A stretch of 12,563 nucleotides of DNA. Source: Gammaproteobacteria bacterium (GTDB taxonomy: Bacteria; Pseudomonadota; Gammaproteobacteria; UBA6429; Thiohalophilaceae). Shown here in pieces: positions 1 through 7,060 of the stretch (position 1 is its first letter; each line of letters begins with the position of its first letter). The notes under the pieces are model-generated. The model had not been told where the DNA came from. It saw only the letters and a program-made list of their open reading frames with translations, and searched no databases. The stretch covers positions 1 to 12,563 of the forward strand of contig JAADGZ010000098.1 in assembly GCA_013152045.1 (NCBI GenBank), read 5' to 3'. The translations under genes were made by a program, and so were the position numbers.

Positions 1-1
1 T

Positions 2-418
<417 letters not shown>

Positions 419-428
419 CTTTATTGAT

Positions 429-461
429 CCCGCGGGCCGGCTTGGCTCGCGGGTGATTTTT
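429..461 (+). terminator. Rho-independent terminator after nirS
   Basis: CCCGCGGGCC (429-438) pairs with GGCTCGCGGG (444-453) to give a 10-bp GC-rich stem with one G-U pair and a 5-base loop. It is followed by TGATTTTT. It lies 10 bp after the nirS stop codon, as expected for the end of that transcript. Confidence 0.88.
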
Positions 462-928
462 AAAGTATTTTTAGATAGTCGTTTTTAAACCTAAGCGCGC
501 GTAGTTTTTTTATGTTTTATTGCCTCATAAAAAACCAGCAGATGATAACGACGCTTATGATCAATATCAAGCCGTCCAGCTTTAGACAGGTGATTTAAGC
601 AAACAGTTTTATCCATTGCTTAACTACCAGTGGCAAGTGGAAGGCTTTGACCGCCTGCTTTTTGTTTAGTTATTTCTGGCAGCGCAATCCATCGAAGGCC
701 TGCTTATGATGACTGATTTTTCAAAGTTAGCTAAGCGACACTCTCTTCACTGACAGAAAATTCTTTGTCAGCATATCAAATTACAGTTTAGCTATTGAAG
801 CGCTGGAATAATTGCTTCTTATGCTATGTGGTCAATATTTTTCAGCGCATGCTAAGAAACCATCCGTTTGCTTATCAAAAATGCAGCGTTTAAGCGTTTA
901 TTTTTTTAATGACCGCGTGCCAGTGAAA

Positions 929-978
929 CATTGCAAAATACAATCGAGCTAGATATTGAACGCTGTGGGTTGCATTTT
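929..978 (+). promoter_or_regulatory. Candidate activator sites (UAS) of operon A
   Basis: CATTGCAAAAT at 929-939 is identical over 11 bases to the word at 4027-4037 upstream of operon B, and its first nine bases recur at 7048-7056 upstream of operon C. With the bases that follow it forms an imperfect palindrome, ATTGCA-AAA-TACAAT. A second TGCA-centred site, GGTTGCATTTT, lies at 968-978; its complement contains ATGCAACC, also found at 4065-4072. The sites sit about 68 and 108 bp upstream of the -24 element, the usual range for NtrC-type activators. Binding by the regulator at 10906 is inference. Confidence 0.55.
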
Positions 979-989
979 ATCTTTTGTCG

Positions 990-1002
990 CAAGCGGTTAA
1001 TA
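990..1002 (-). promoter_or_regulatory. IHF-like site, operon A control region
   Basis: CAAGCGGTTAATA matches the reverse-strand IHF consensus YAA-N4-TTGATW with one mismatch (A for G), and AT-rich DNA follows. It lies between the activator sites and the -24/-12 promoter, where IHF normally bends sigma-54 control regions. One mismatch in AT-rich DNA is weak evidence alone; position is the main support. Confidence 0.35.
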
Positions 1003-1039
1003 TTAAATAACTATATGTTTTTTATGGAGGGGGATGATA

Positions 1040-1056
1040 TGGCACAAATTCTGCAT
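1040..1056 (+). promoter_or_regulatory. Sigma-54 promoter P1 (operon A)
   Basis: TGGCAC-AAATT-CTGCA fits the -24/-12 consensus TGGCAC-N5-TTGCW with one change (C for the first T of the -12 box). The invariant GG (1041-1042) and GC (1053-1054) are exactly 10 bases apart. The predicted transcription start is near 1066, about 40 bases before the first gene at 1107. Two further promoters of the same form exist in the window at 4147 and 7148. Confidence 0.82.
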
Positions 1057-1106
1057 TCTAAATTTGAAGCCAGGCGGCTACTGCTCGAGATGACTGGGGT
1101 ACGGCA

Positions 1107-1439
1107 ATGAAGCAGAAGTTTACAACGTGGTGGGCCTGGCTTTTTCATAAAGAAGTGATTTCCATAAGCCGGCAACTGCATACCGTGAAATTACCTGATG
1201 GTGAGACTGTACGAGTAACGCATTCAGTTGATTGTATGGACACGGCCTGCCCGCGACCACAGATGGCGGTCATGAGTATGCTGGAAACAATGAAAAAAGG
1301 AGATGTGCTGGAATTGATTACGGATAATCCCACGGCTATTGAAACAGTGCCAGCATTGGTTATGGTGCTGTACAGCCAGCATTTGGCAACATTACAGACC
1401 GATGATGGCTGGTGCATTTATATTCGTAAGAATGATTAG
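1107..1439 (+). CDS. TusA/SirA-like sulfur carrier with N-terminal extension
   Basis: This 110-residue protein has a TusA-type domain from about residue 26 to the end: the CPxP motif is C48-P-R-P51, followed by the helix MAVMSMLETMKKGDVLEL, the strand with DNP, and the closing YIRK. TusA proteins carry persulfide (or selenium) on the CPxP cysteine and pass it between sulfurtransferases in the cytoplasm. Usual length is about 75-85 residues; here about 25-30 extra N-terminal residues, rich in aromatics (TTWWAWLF), precede the domain. Two other cysteines, C43 and C103, are unusual. The start at 1107 has GGGG about 7 bases upstream and lies downstream of the P1 start site; a 23-codon frame overlapping it by ATGA begins inside the promoter and is not believed. 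First gene of operon A, 41 bp before the YeeE-like transporter, so a carrier for imported sulfur or selenium is a reasonable inference. Confidence 0.85.
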   Translation: MKQKFTTWWAWLFHKEVISISRQLHTVKLPDGETVRVTHSVDCMDTACPRPQMAVMSMLETMKKGDVLELITDNPTAIETVPALVMVLYSQHLATLQTDDGWCIYIRKND

Positions 1440-1480
1440 TATGTGGTTGAAGGTGACCGACGAGATATTGTGAGGATGAG

Positions 1481-2965
1481 GTGAGTATAAAAAATCAAGA
1501 GTCCACAACAGCTGTTACGTTAGATGTGGATACGGGCAATAAATTTGCGGCCTGGTTTGCGCAAAAGCAAAATCGTTATGTACTCACAATAATAGGGTTG
1601 GTGGCGATTTGTTCTGCCTGGGCATTGTCGAATGATACGCGTTGGATTTATTTGCTGGTTTATGCCTGGTTCGGGCTGATCTATGGCATGTTTCTGCAGT
1701 ATGGTCGTTTTTGTATGGCTTCGGCTGTTCGGGATTTATTTGCGGTCGGTGTATCACGTATGGCAGTGGGGGTCATGATTGCCCTGTGTCTTTATTCGCT
1801 GGTGGCCGCTGTGGTCAATGTAAGCGGCTTTGGTACTTTTCATCCTCAACCTTTGGGGTTGCATATCATTATTGGCGGCCTTATTTTTGGTTTTGGCATT
1901 ATTTTTACCGGTGGTTGCGCTTCGGGTTCTTTATACAAGACGGGTGAGGGCAATATGGGCTCGGCTCTGGTGATCTTGTCTATTTCATTTTCTCAGGCTT
2001 TTTTTGTAAATCTTGGTAACTGGTCTGACAGGCTGGCCCCGGCTTCCTGGGCGGCGTCTGCGCTGGAAAAGGACATGCCGGTAGAACTAAGTGCGGATCA
2101 TGGCTGGTTTGATTTGTTCACCGCTGGTTATGTCTGGGATTTGCACGCTGCCACTCTGGCTGACATGTTGAATGTGACGCAACCGATAGTTAGAAGTTTT
2201 TTGGCCAATTCTTTTCTGGTAACCATTTTGCCTGCCAGTGTGATTCTGGTGCTGCTCTATAAATTCTATTTTCGCAAAGGCTATCTGCGTAAACATAAAA
2301 TTGAACAACCTGAAATGAGAAATCATCTGCAAGGTATCTGGGCAATGATTATTTCATCAAAAAATACCGCAATCGCAGGTATCGGCCTGGGGGTGTTCGC
2401 CGGTTTGCATGTGTGGGCGACGGGAGCCCTGCGTGAGCACTATGACATATTTAATTTTGGTGAGTTACTGGAAGACATGGGTTATACGTCCGGGTTATCC
2501 ATTCAGGGCACAGTGTTTGATCCCGGTTACTGGTACATCACGACCCAGGAAGCACAATGGGGTGCCTGGGTGATGGAGCACATGGGCATGGATATGCGTA
2601 GCAATATTTTCTTTGGTCTGGATAACGGCATCCCCAACCCGCTGATTAATGCCCCCGGTTTTATGTCCATCGGTATTATTCTTGGTGCGGCCATTCTGGC
2701 TTTGCTGCGTCGGGAATTTAAATGGAAGTTGCCAAGCATGGAAACAGCGGTCTTTGCTCTGGTGGGTGGCGCGCTTATGGGTATCGGTGCCCGCATTGCT
2801 ATGGGTTGTAATATCGGCGCTTTTTTTGCCACGGTAGCCAATGGCGATCCCAGTGGCTGGCTGTTTCTGCTGGGCATGGTTGGCGGCGGTTATGTTGGCG
2901 TTAAAGTGTTTAACCTGTGGTTAACATGGCGTACATCGCAACTTGATGACGGCTCGTTTTTATAA
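1481..2965 (+). CDS. YeeE/YedE-family (Sulf_transp) inner-membrane transporter
   Basis: A 494-residue polytopic membrane protein of the YeeE/YedE (DUF395, Sulf_transp) family. The family's cysteine motifs are present: GRFC78M, GGC146ASG and GARIAMGC443NIG. In the studied thiosulfate importer TsuA (YeeE) three conserved membrane cysteines line the substrate path, and these three correspond by motif. Hydrophobic segments cover roughly residues 33-50, 55-72, 92-115, 126-146, 158-178, 243-262, 296-315, 393-410, 423-445 and 459-480. A large insert at about 180-240 and another at 320-390 make it longer than YeeE (about 350 residues). Start is GTG at 1481 with GAGG five bases upstream. TusA-like genes lie on both sides, the usual partnership in this family (YeeE-YeeD, YedE-YedF). 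Substrate may be thiosulfate or a selenium or sulfur compound; the sequence does not decide. Confidence 0.88.
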   Translation: MSIKNQESTTAVTLDVDTGNKFAAWFAQKQNRYVLTIIGLVAICSAWALSNDTRWIYLLVYAWFGLIYGMFLQYGRFCMASAVRDLFAVGVSRMAVGVMIALCLYSLVAAVVNVSGFGTFHPQPLGLHIIIGGLIFGFGIIFTGGCASGSLYKTGEGNMGSALVILSISFSQAFFVNLGNWSDRLAPASWAASALEKDMPVELSADHGWFDLFTAGYVWDLHAATLADMLNVTQPIVRSFLANSFLVTILPASVILVLLYKFYFRKGYLRKHKIEQPEMRNHLQGIWAMIISSKNTAIAGIGLGVFAGLHVWATGALREHYDIFNFGELLEDMGYTSGLSIQGTVFDPGYWYITTQEAQWGAWVMEHMGMDMRSNIFFGLDNGIPNPLINAPGFMSIGIILGAAILALLRREFKWKLPSMETAVFALVGGALMGIGARIAMGCNIGAFFATVANGDPSGWLFLLGMVGGGYVGVKVFNLWLTWRTSQLDDGSFL

Positions 2966-3005
2966 AAACGCATGTAATTCGAATTGGTAATGGAGGTAAT
3001 AATCA

Positions 3006-3260
3006 ATGGCCATAAAATTTGAGCAGACGAGTGATGGGCAGTACGAGCTGGACGTGCGGGGTTACAGTTGCCCGCATCCACAGTTGTACACCAAAAAAGC
3101 GTTGCAAAAAATGTCCGATGGTGATGAGTTGATTCTCATATTTGATAACCCGTCATCTGGTGAATCCATTCAGGCGATGCTTGATAATGAAGGTAATGAA
3201 TTGCTTGAGCGTAAAGAAGGGGATGGTTTGTTTACCTGGAAAATACGCAAGGGTTCATAA
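3006..3260 (+). CDS. TusA/SirA-like sulfur carrier protein
   Basis: An 84-residue single-domain TusA-like protein of normal family length. The N-terminal strand LDVRGYSCPHPQL carries the CPxP motif with C22 as the only cysteine and presumed persulfide site; the helix KKALQKMSDGDEL and the end FTWKIRKG complete the fold. It is cytoplasmic and presumably accepts sulfur or selenium brought in by the transporter encoded just upstream, passing it to the DsrE-like proteins downstream. GGAGG lies 9 bases before the ATG. Its TAA overlaps the next ATG by one base (TAATG), so translation is probably coupled. It differs clearly from the TusA-like protein at 1107 (shorter, single Cys), which argues for two carriers with separate roles rather than a recent duplication. 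Confidence 0.9.
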   Translation: MAIKFEQTSDGQYELDVRGYSCPHPQLYTKKALQKMSDGDELILIFDNPSSGESIQAMLDNEGNELLERKEGDGLFTWKIRKGS

Positions 3261-3568
3261 TGGATTTGGGTATCGTCGTAACCAGTGACAGCCATAGTGA
3301 ACAGGCGCTGGGACTGCTGGAAACAGCCGCAGAACGTGGCTGGCGAGTGCGTTGTTTTTTAACGGATACAGGCGTTAAGTTGTGTGATGATCCTCGTTTT
3401 ATAGAATTCTGCCGGGGGGATCACTGGCTGGCGCTGTGTGAAATGAGTCTGGAACGTTATCACATTGATCGCGCCAGGGTGCAGGATATGCTACCTAATA
3501 TTATTATTGGTGGCCAGTATCAGGATGCCGAGCTGGCAAAAAACTCTGACCGGGTATTGGTACTTTAG
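3260..3568 (+). CDS. DsrE-family sulfur relay protein
   Basis: A 102-residue soluble protein with the pattern of the DsrE/DsrF (TusD/TusC) fold: an opening strand GIVVTSD, a helix (SEQALGLLETAAERG), a second strand with FLTDTGVKL, and the segment LALC60EMSLERYHI that resembles the active-cysteine loop and helix of DsrE-type subunits. Other cysteines are C32, C42 and C51. DsrE/TusD proteins take persulfide sulfur from TusA on one conserved cysteine; C60 is the best candidate by position, C42 the alternative. The start overlaps the stop of the TusA-like gene by one base, supporting a direct donor-acceptor pair. Family assignment is good; which member of the family it matches is uncertain. Confidence 0.75.
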   Translation: MDLGIVVTSDSHSEQALGLLETAAERGWRVRCFLTDTGVKLCDDPRFIEFCRGDHWLALCEMSLERYHIDRARVQDMLPNIIIGGQYQDAELAKNSDRVLVL

Positions 3569-3577
3569 GGGGAACAA

Positions 3578-3835
3578 ATGCTTGCAAAAAAAATTCTGGT
3601 GATTGCTCAGCGAAAAAAAACTGAGGCCCTGCGTATGGCGACTGGACTAACCCTGCTCGATGATGTCGTTACCGTACTGGTGTGCGGCACTCTTGATGAT
3701 TCAGAGGATGCCAGTGAGCAACTGGAAGCGCTGGCGTTTTCCGATGTGCCGGTAACGCAGCTGGATAATCCAGGAAATTTCTATCGTGCTATGGCGCAGG
3801 CAATTTCTCAGGCGGATATGGTGTACATCTTATGA
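3578..3835 (+). CDS. Small DsrE/DsrF-like protein
   Basis: An 85-residue protein preceded by AGGGGG. The start KKILVIAQRKKTEALRMATGLTLLDD-VVTVLVCG follows the opening beta-alpha-beta of DsrE/DsrF-like proteins, where a helix with a motif like LRMAxGL is followed by a strand of the form VxVLxxG. The one cysteine, C36, falls at the end of that strand. The C-terminal half is acidic and then forms a helix (RAMAQAISQADMVYIL). It is shorter than DsrF/TusC (about 120 residues). Its stop overlaps the next start by ATGA. Assignment to the DsrEF superfamily is inference from fold pattern and position next to a DsrE-like gene. Confidence 0.6.
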   Translation: MLAKKILVIAQRKKTEALRMATGLTLLDDVVTVLVCGTLDDSEDASEQLEALAFSDVPVTQLDNPGNFYRAMAQAISQADMVYIL

Positions 3836-4014
3836 CGGTCGAAAATACGATATTGTTACTGTACCCCACGACCACTAATGTGGTGATGGGACAGGCACTG
3901 AAAGTGGCATTTCAGGAGCTGGGTATTCCGGTTAAGGAGCTGGTCATTGAGCATAATTATGCTCAGGTACTTGATGAGGTAGAAAAACTGGTGATACCGG
4001 TGGTGGTCAGTTGA
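3832..4014 (+). CDS. 60-residue hypothetical protein, last gene of operon A
   Basis: I do not recognise a family. The protein has a hydrophobic first strand (NTILLLYP), a helix (MGQALKVAFQELG), a second strand (VKELVIE), a helix (YAQVLDEVEKL) and a final strand (VIPVVVS), so it looks like a compact beta-alpha-beta-alpha-beta domain. There is no cysteine, so it cannot itself carry a persulfide. The ATGA overlap with the preceding gene (3832-3835) implies coupled translation and a likely physical partnership. By position it is where DsrH/TusB would sit in a DsrEFH-type set, but it is much shorter than those (about 95 residues) and I see no specific sequence match. That it is a real gene rests on the overlap, the open frame and the following control region. 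Confidence 0.55.
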   Translation: MTVENTILLLYPTTTNVVMGQALKVAFQELGIPVKELVIEHNYAQVLDEVEKLVIPVVVS

Positions 4015-4026
4015 CAGGTTTATTCT

Positions 4027-4072
4027 CATTGCAAAATGATACAGCAGCGAGTTGCCGCTCGCTTATGCAACC
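4027..4072 (+). promoter_or_regulatory. Candidate activator sites (UAS) of operon B
   Basis: CATTGCAAAAT (4027-4037) is an exact 11-base copy of the word upstream of operon A. A second TGCA-centred site, TTATGCAACC, lies at 4063-4072, 36 bp further on, the same distance as between the first and third sites upstream of operon C. Between them a short inverted repeat AGCGAG (4046-4051) / CTCGCT (4058-4063) could be a middle site or chance; it has no T-run, so it is not a terminator. The sites lie about 80 and 117 bp upstream of the -24 element. Confidence 0.55.
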
Positions 4073-4105
4073 GGTGAAACTTTGTGACGCGTGAGTGATG
4101 CTTAG

Positions 4106-4118
4106 TAACTTGTTGATA
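4106..4118 (-). promoter_or_regulatory. IHF-like site, operon B control region
   Basis: TAACTTGTTGATA is a complete match to the reverse-strand IHF consensus YAA-N4-TTGATW and is followed by a run of six or more A. It lies midway between the activator sites (4027-4072) and the sigma-54 promoter at 4147, the classical place for IHF in such control regions. Confidence 0.6.
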
Positions 4119-4146
4119 AAAAAGAGTTTAGGTGATAGGTGCTAGA

Positions 4147-4162
4147 TGGCACACAAGTTGCA
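4147..4162 (+). promoter_or_regulatory. Sigma-54 promoter P2 (operon B)
   Basis: TGGCAC-ACAAG-TTGCA is a full match to TGGCAC-N5-TTGCW, with GG (4148-4149) and GC (4160-4161) 10 bases apart. Predicted start of transcription is near 4173, giving a leader of about 80 bases before the gene at 4253. A 10-base palindrome, CTGATATCAG, lies just downstream at 4179-4188. This is the best of the three promoters. Confidence 0.9.
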
Positions 4163-4252
4163 TTCTGTATATTGATTACTGATATCAGGCTATCTGAAAT
4201 CGCTTGCCGGCGGTATAACGGTAGAAAACTACACATTGTGGAGGAAGACTAA

Positions 4253-5716
4253 ATGTTTAAACTCAAACAAATATTACTACAAAAGGGGCACGGCACGATG
4301 TTGCTGTTGCTGGCCAGTATCGCACTGGTTGTCACCGGTTGTGGCACCGAAAACGATCTGGGCAAATCTAGCGGTGCGACAGCTGCGAAGGTGACTGATA
4401 TTCCTCAGGTGTCAGCAGATAATTATGATGATAATGTTAACGGCCTGATTACCGGTAATACACTCAAGCGCTGGATTGATAACTGGGAAGCCAGTCGACC
4501 TGCTGGTATTACCGGCAGACTGGTGGTTTTACAGACATCCACGGGTGAAGCCGGTTATGAGTATATTGCTAGCAATGCGAATGTTTCTACTTATCTGGTT
4601 GCGCCCAGTGAGTGGATTGAATCACGTTCTAACGGTGTTATCGAAACCATAAGCATGGTTCCCAGTGGTCGTGTTATCGACACTTTTCTTGCTAAATACG
4701 GTATCGATCCAGCAAAAGATATGATTGTTTGCGCCCAGGGTACGGCGGGTAATTTCAACTCTATGAAAATGGGTCGTTGCTGGTATATGTTCCGTTACTG
4801 GGGTACCGCTAAAGAACATCTGGCAGTGCTTAATGGCGGCAACCAGTGGATTGGGACTAATACTGATTTGCTGCCAGCAGATTTTAGCGCCACTGCTAGT
4901 GCGCCACCGTTGAACGGCACCGCCAGTGTTAAAGATCTTCCTCAAATTAACATGGTACTACAGGCATCTCTGGAAGATATGATGAATATCATCCCGGCTC
5001 AGGATGTGAATTTGCTGAAGGATGGTATTTTTATCTGGGATGCTCGTGGCAATGGCACGCCCGGCACGGGTAGCAATGAGTATAGCCCGGATGATGATAC
5101 CGATTTTCGTAATAGTGGTTCAACGCAAGGTCATCCTAATGGTGCTTTAATGCTGCAATATACCAGTATTCTCAATACCAGCGAAGGCCACACCTACAAG
5201 TCCAAAGCAGAAATTCAATCTTATCTGGATGGAAATAGTGATACGAATGGTGATGGTTTTGCAGGTGCAGATTTGATGGGTGTCGGTGCCGGCAACGCTT
5301 ACCAGAGTGGTGACGTGGTGTACACCTACTGTGAAACGACTTACCGCGCCATGATTACCGGTATTGCAACAGGGGTTATTATGGGGCTGCCTACCCGTTT
5401 TTATGATGGCGCTATGTATGAATGGCATTCTTTATCTAATGTGGTCGCCAGTGATGGTAATGCAATATTGCCGTGGGATTCACCATGGCGTACTGACAAG
5501 AGCAGCATCAGCATGTTTCTTCAATACAGTGATCCTGCCGGTATTAATCCTCGTAATATTACTAACGCTTATGCTGCATCGGCCAATGCTATTATCGATG
5601 AAGATTTGAGCTATAAAGGCGTTACTGTGAATGGCTCTAATACGGCAGTAGATGGCGGTGGTAGTGGCAGCAGCGGTGGTGGAAATCTGTTACCGCCTAA
5701 TCCCTGTGGTGGTTAA
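4253..5716 (+). CDS. extH: Two-domain rhodanese-like lipoprotein, ExtH type
   Basis: A 487-residue exported lipoprotein. The signal peptide ends in the lipobox LVVTGC with C30 as the lipid-bearing cysteine. Two rhodanese-like domains follow. The first, about 60-215, includes IVC160AQGTAGN and the family helix GRCWYMFRYWG before LNGG. The second, about 230-395, has the strand GDVVYTYC360ETTYRA, a C-x4-R loop typical of active rhodaneses; C360 is the likely persulfide site. It ends in a Gly/Ser-rich stretch and PPNPCGG, leaving a cysteine two residues from the C-terminus. Rhodaneses move sulfane sulfur (or selenium) between donors and thiols. The ExtH name is used for a rhodanese-like lipoprotein of the Geobacter selenite/tellurite reduction cluster, and the ExtI-type porin downstream supports it. 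First gene of operon B under P2, with GGAGGAAG before the ATG. Orthology is likely, not proven. Confidence 0.82.
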   Translation: MFKLKQILLQKGHGTMLLLLASIALVVTGCGTENDLGKSSGATAAKVTDIPQVSADNYDDNVNGLITGNTLKRWIDNWEASRPAGITGRLVVLQTSTGEAGYEYIASNANVSTYLVAPSEWIESRSNGVIETISMVPSGRVIDTFLAKYGIDPAKDMIVCAQGTAGNFNSMKMGRCWYMFRYWGTAKEHLAVLNGGNQWIGTNTDLLPADFSATASAPPLNGTASVKDLPQINMVLQASLEDMMNIIPAQDVNLLKDGIFIWDARGNGTPGTGSNEYSPDDDTDFRNSGSTQGHPNGALMLQYTSILNTSEGHTYKSKAEIQSYLDGNSDTNGDGFAGADLMGVGAGNAYQSGDVVYTYCETTYRAMITGIATGVIMGLPTRFYDGAMYEWHSLSNVVASDGNAILPWDSPWRTDKSSISMFLQYSDPAGINPRNITNAYAASANAIIDEDLSYKGVTVNGSNTAVDGGGSGSSGGGNLLPPNPCGG

Positions 5717-5740
5717 TAAAAATAAAGCAGGATTTTATTA

Positions 5741-7060
5741 ATGCAACAGGAACTGGGCTCACGGAAGGCCGTGGGCCCCTCTTTTATGTGGCAGTTTATA
5801 AGGCTACTACTCTACCTGATGTCTTGTCTGGTGTGGTGCGGCCTTGCTTTTATGCTGATAGCTTGTGACCGTGGTACGGCAAATGATACTGAACAAACGA
5901 GCAGTAGCGAATTTTTGAGCAGACACTGGCCTGCCGTGCTGCCGCCTCAGGGTAAACCGCCCGCCGCTTTTACTTCACTGGAAGCTTCACTTGATCCGCA
6001 GTCTTGCGGTGAGTGTCATGTCGCTCAATTTAAACAATGGCAAAGCAGTTTGCACAGCCATACCATGGGGGCGGGCATTCAGTGGCAGTTACAGCTTATG
6101 TCACAGCAGGCGGGCAATAAGTGCTTACGCTGTCACGCGCCACTGGCCGAACAAAAAGCACTCGTGGCTCTAAAACATAACTGGCCTAATGCACCCGACA
6201 AGGCCTTGCCCGACTGGTTGCCAGCAAACCTGGCCGATGCTGGGCTGGTATGTGCCGCCTGCCATGTACGTCGTCATCAATATTTTGGCCCGCCGGCAAA
6301 ACAAACAACGCAAACAACTTCCGGTGATTTTCCTCATGCGGGTTTTACAGCCAGTAAAGCTTTTCAGGACAGTCGTTTCTGCGCCACCTGCCATCAGCAT
6401 AATGAAAAGGATAATCCACCAAGGGTCAACGGTAAATTACAGGAAGACACCTGGAATCAGTGGCAACAATCGCCGCAGGCACAGCAGGGCATACATTGCC
6501 AGAATTGCCACATGCCGGATCGGCAGCATCTTTGGCGCGGCATTCATGATGCGGATATGACGCGGCAGGCTCTGGATATTCAACTGCGGTTAAAGCGAAC
6601 AGGCGTGAACACAGTGAATGTCGAAGTTGCTCTGCATAATCAAGGTGCCGGTCATCACTTTCCGACTTACATGGTGCCCAAGGTAACGTTGATATTTAGT
6701 TTGCGTAATAAAGATTCAGGTAAGGAACATATATTTCATCGTTATGTCATCGGCTGGCAGGTGAATGTGGCGCTGACTGAAGAGCAGTTTGATACCCGTA
6801 TTCCGGCGGGTGAAATCCGGCATCTAAAAATACCGCTGACGCTTCCGGAGGCTGATGCTCATTGGGATGTTGAACTGGCGGTGGAGGTCATGCCGCGAGA
6901 ACATTATGAGCGGACTTTTTTACAAAGTTTGAAATATGCTGACAAATTGCCCGCAAAGACGCTGAACATTTTGCGGCAGGCACTTAGCGAAGCACAGGCC
7001 ACACATTACCGTTTGTTGCAATTGCAGGAGCCAGTGCCGTTATGGAACATTGCAAATTAG
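5741..7060 (+). CDS. Pentaheme c-type cytochrome lipoprotein
   Basis: A 439-residue secreted cytochrome with five CxxCH heme sites: residues 89-93 (CGECH), 128-132 (CLRCH), 171-175 (CAACH), 214-218 (CATCH) and 253-257 (CQNCH). The stretch from the first heme (FKQWQSSLHSHTMGAG) resembles multiheme proteins of the cytochrome c554 type. A lipobox, MLIAC42, suggests a lipid anchor. After the hemes, residues about 275-390 look like an all-beta domain (VEVALHNQGAGHHFPTY). It follows the rhodanese lipoprotein gene by 24 bp in the same operon. A likely role is to pass electrons to or from the envelope rhodanese/porin module. Selenite/tellurite clusters include cytochrome lipoproteins (ExtK, ExtS names); I cannot say which it matches. 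AGGA precedes the 5741 start with a long gap; an in-frame ATG at 5786 gives a more usual signal peptide and is a real alternative. Confidence 0.88.
   Translation: MQQELGSRKAVGPSFMWQFIRLLLYLMSCLVWCGLAFMLIACDRGTANDTEQTSSSEFLSRHWPAVLPPQGKPPAAFTSLEASLDPQSCGECHVAQFKQWQSSLHSHTMGAGIQWQLQLMSQQAGNKCLRCHAPLAEQKALVALKHNWPNAPDKALPDWLPANLADAGLVCAACHVRRHQYFGPPAKQTTQTTSGDFPHAGFTASKAFQDSRFCATCHQHNEKDNPPRVNGKLQEDTWNQWQQSPQAQQGIHCQNCHMPDRQHLWRGIHDADMTRQALDIQLRLKRTGVNTVNVEVALHNQGAGHHFPTYMVPKVTLIFSLRNKDSGKEHIFHRYVIGWQVNVALTEEQFDTRIPAGEIRHLKIPLTLPEADAHWDVELAVEVMPREHYERTFLQSLKYADKLPAKTLNILRQALSEAQATHYRLLQLQEPVPLWNIAN

Larger units (their letters stand above)
462..1038. other. Gene-free AT-rich intergenic region
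   Basis: I find no open reading frame with a credible start, ribosome site or recognisable product in this stretch of nearly 600 bp on either strand; stops are frequent in all frames. It holds an operator-like inverted repeat, CTGACA (750-755) / TGTCAG (766-771), and an FNR-like word at 557-570, neither close to a gene. Its last ~110 bp (from about 929) carry the activator and IHF-like sites of the operon A promoter. The rest could hide a small RNA or the remains of a lost gene, but nothing in the sequence shows either. Confidence 0.6.

Noticed and set aside
557..570. FNR-like word ATGATCAATATCAA in the long intergenic region
   Set aside because: It matches 9 of 10 positions, but no gene starts within several hundred bases on either strand, and such a match is not rare in AT-rich DNA.
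627..646. Possible sigma-54 promoter TGGCAAGTGGAAGGCT
   Set aside because: GG and GC are 10 bases apart, but the -12 box is AGGC rather than TTGC, the -24 box lacks the final C, and no gene follows.
750..771. CTGACA/TGTCAG inverted repeat
   Set aside because: Six-base arms without a nearby gene or any repeat elsewhere in the window; probably chance, noted only in the intergenic entry.
1039..1110. 23-codon frame with GGAGGGGG upstream and an ATGA overlap with the first TusA-like gene
   Set aside because: Its start codon lies inside the sigma-54 promoter P1 (TGGCAC begins at 1040), so it is upstream of the predicted transcript start near 1066; the good-looking ribosome site is probably chance.
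4046..4063. AGCGAG/CTCGCT hairpin as a terminator of operon A
   Set aside because: Stem is only 6 bp and no T-run follows, so read-through from operon A into operon B remains possible.
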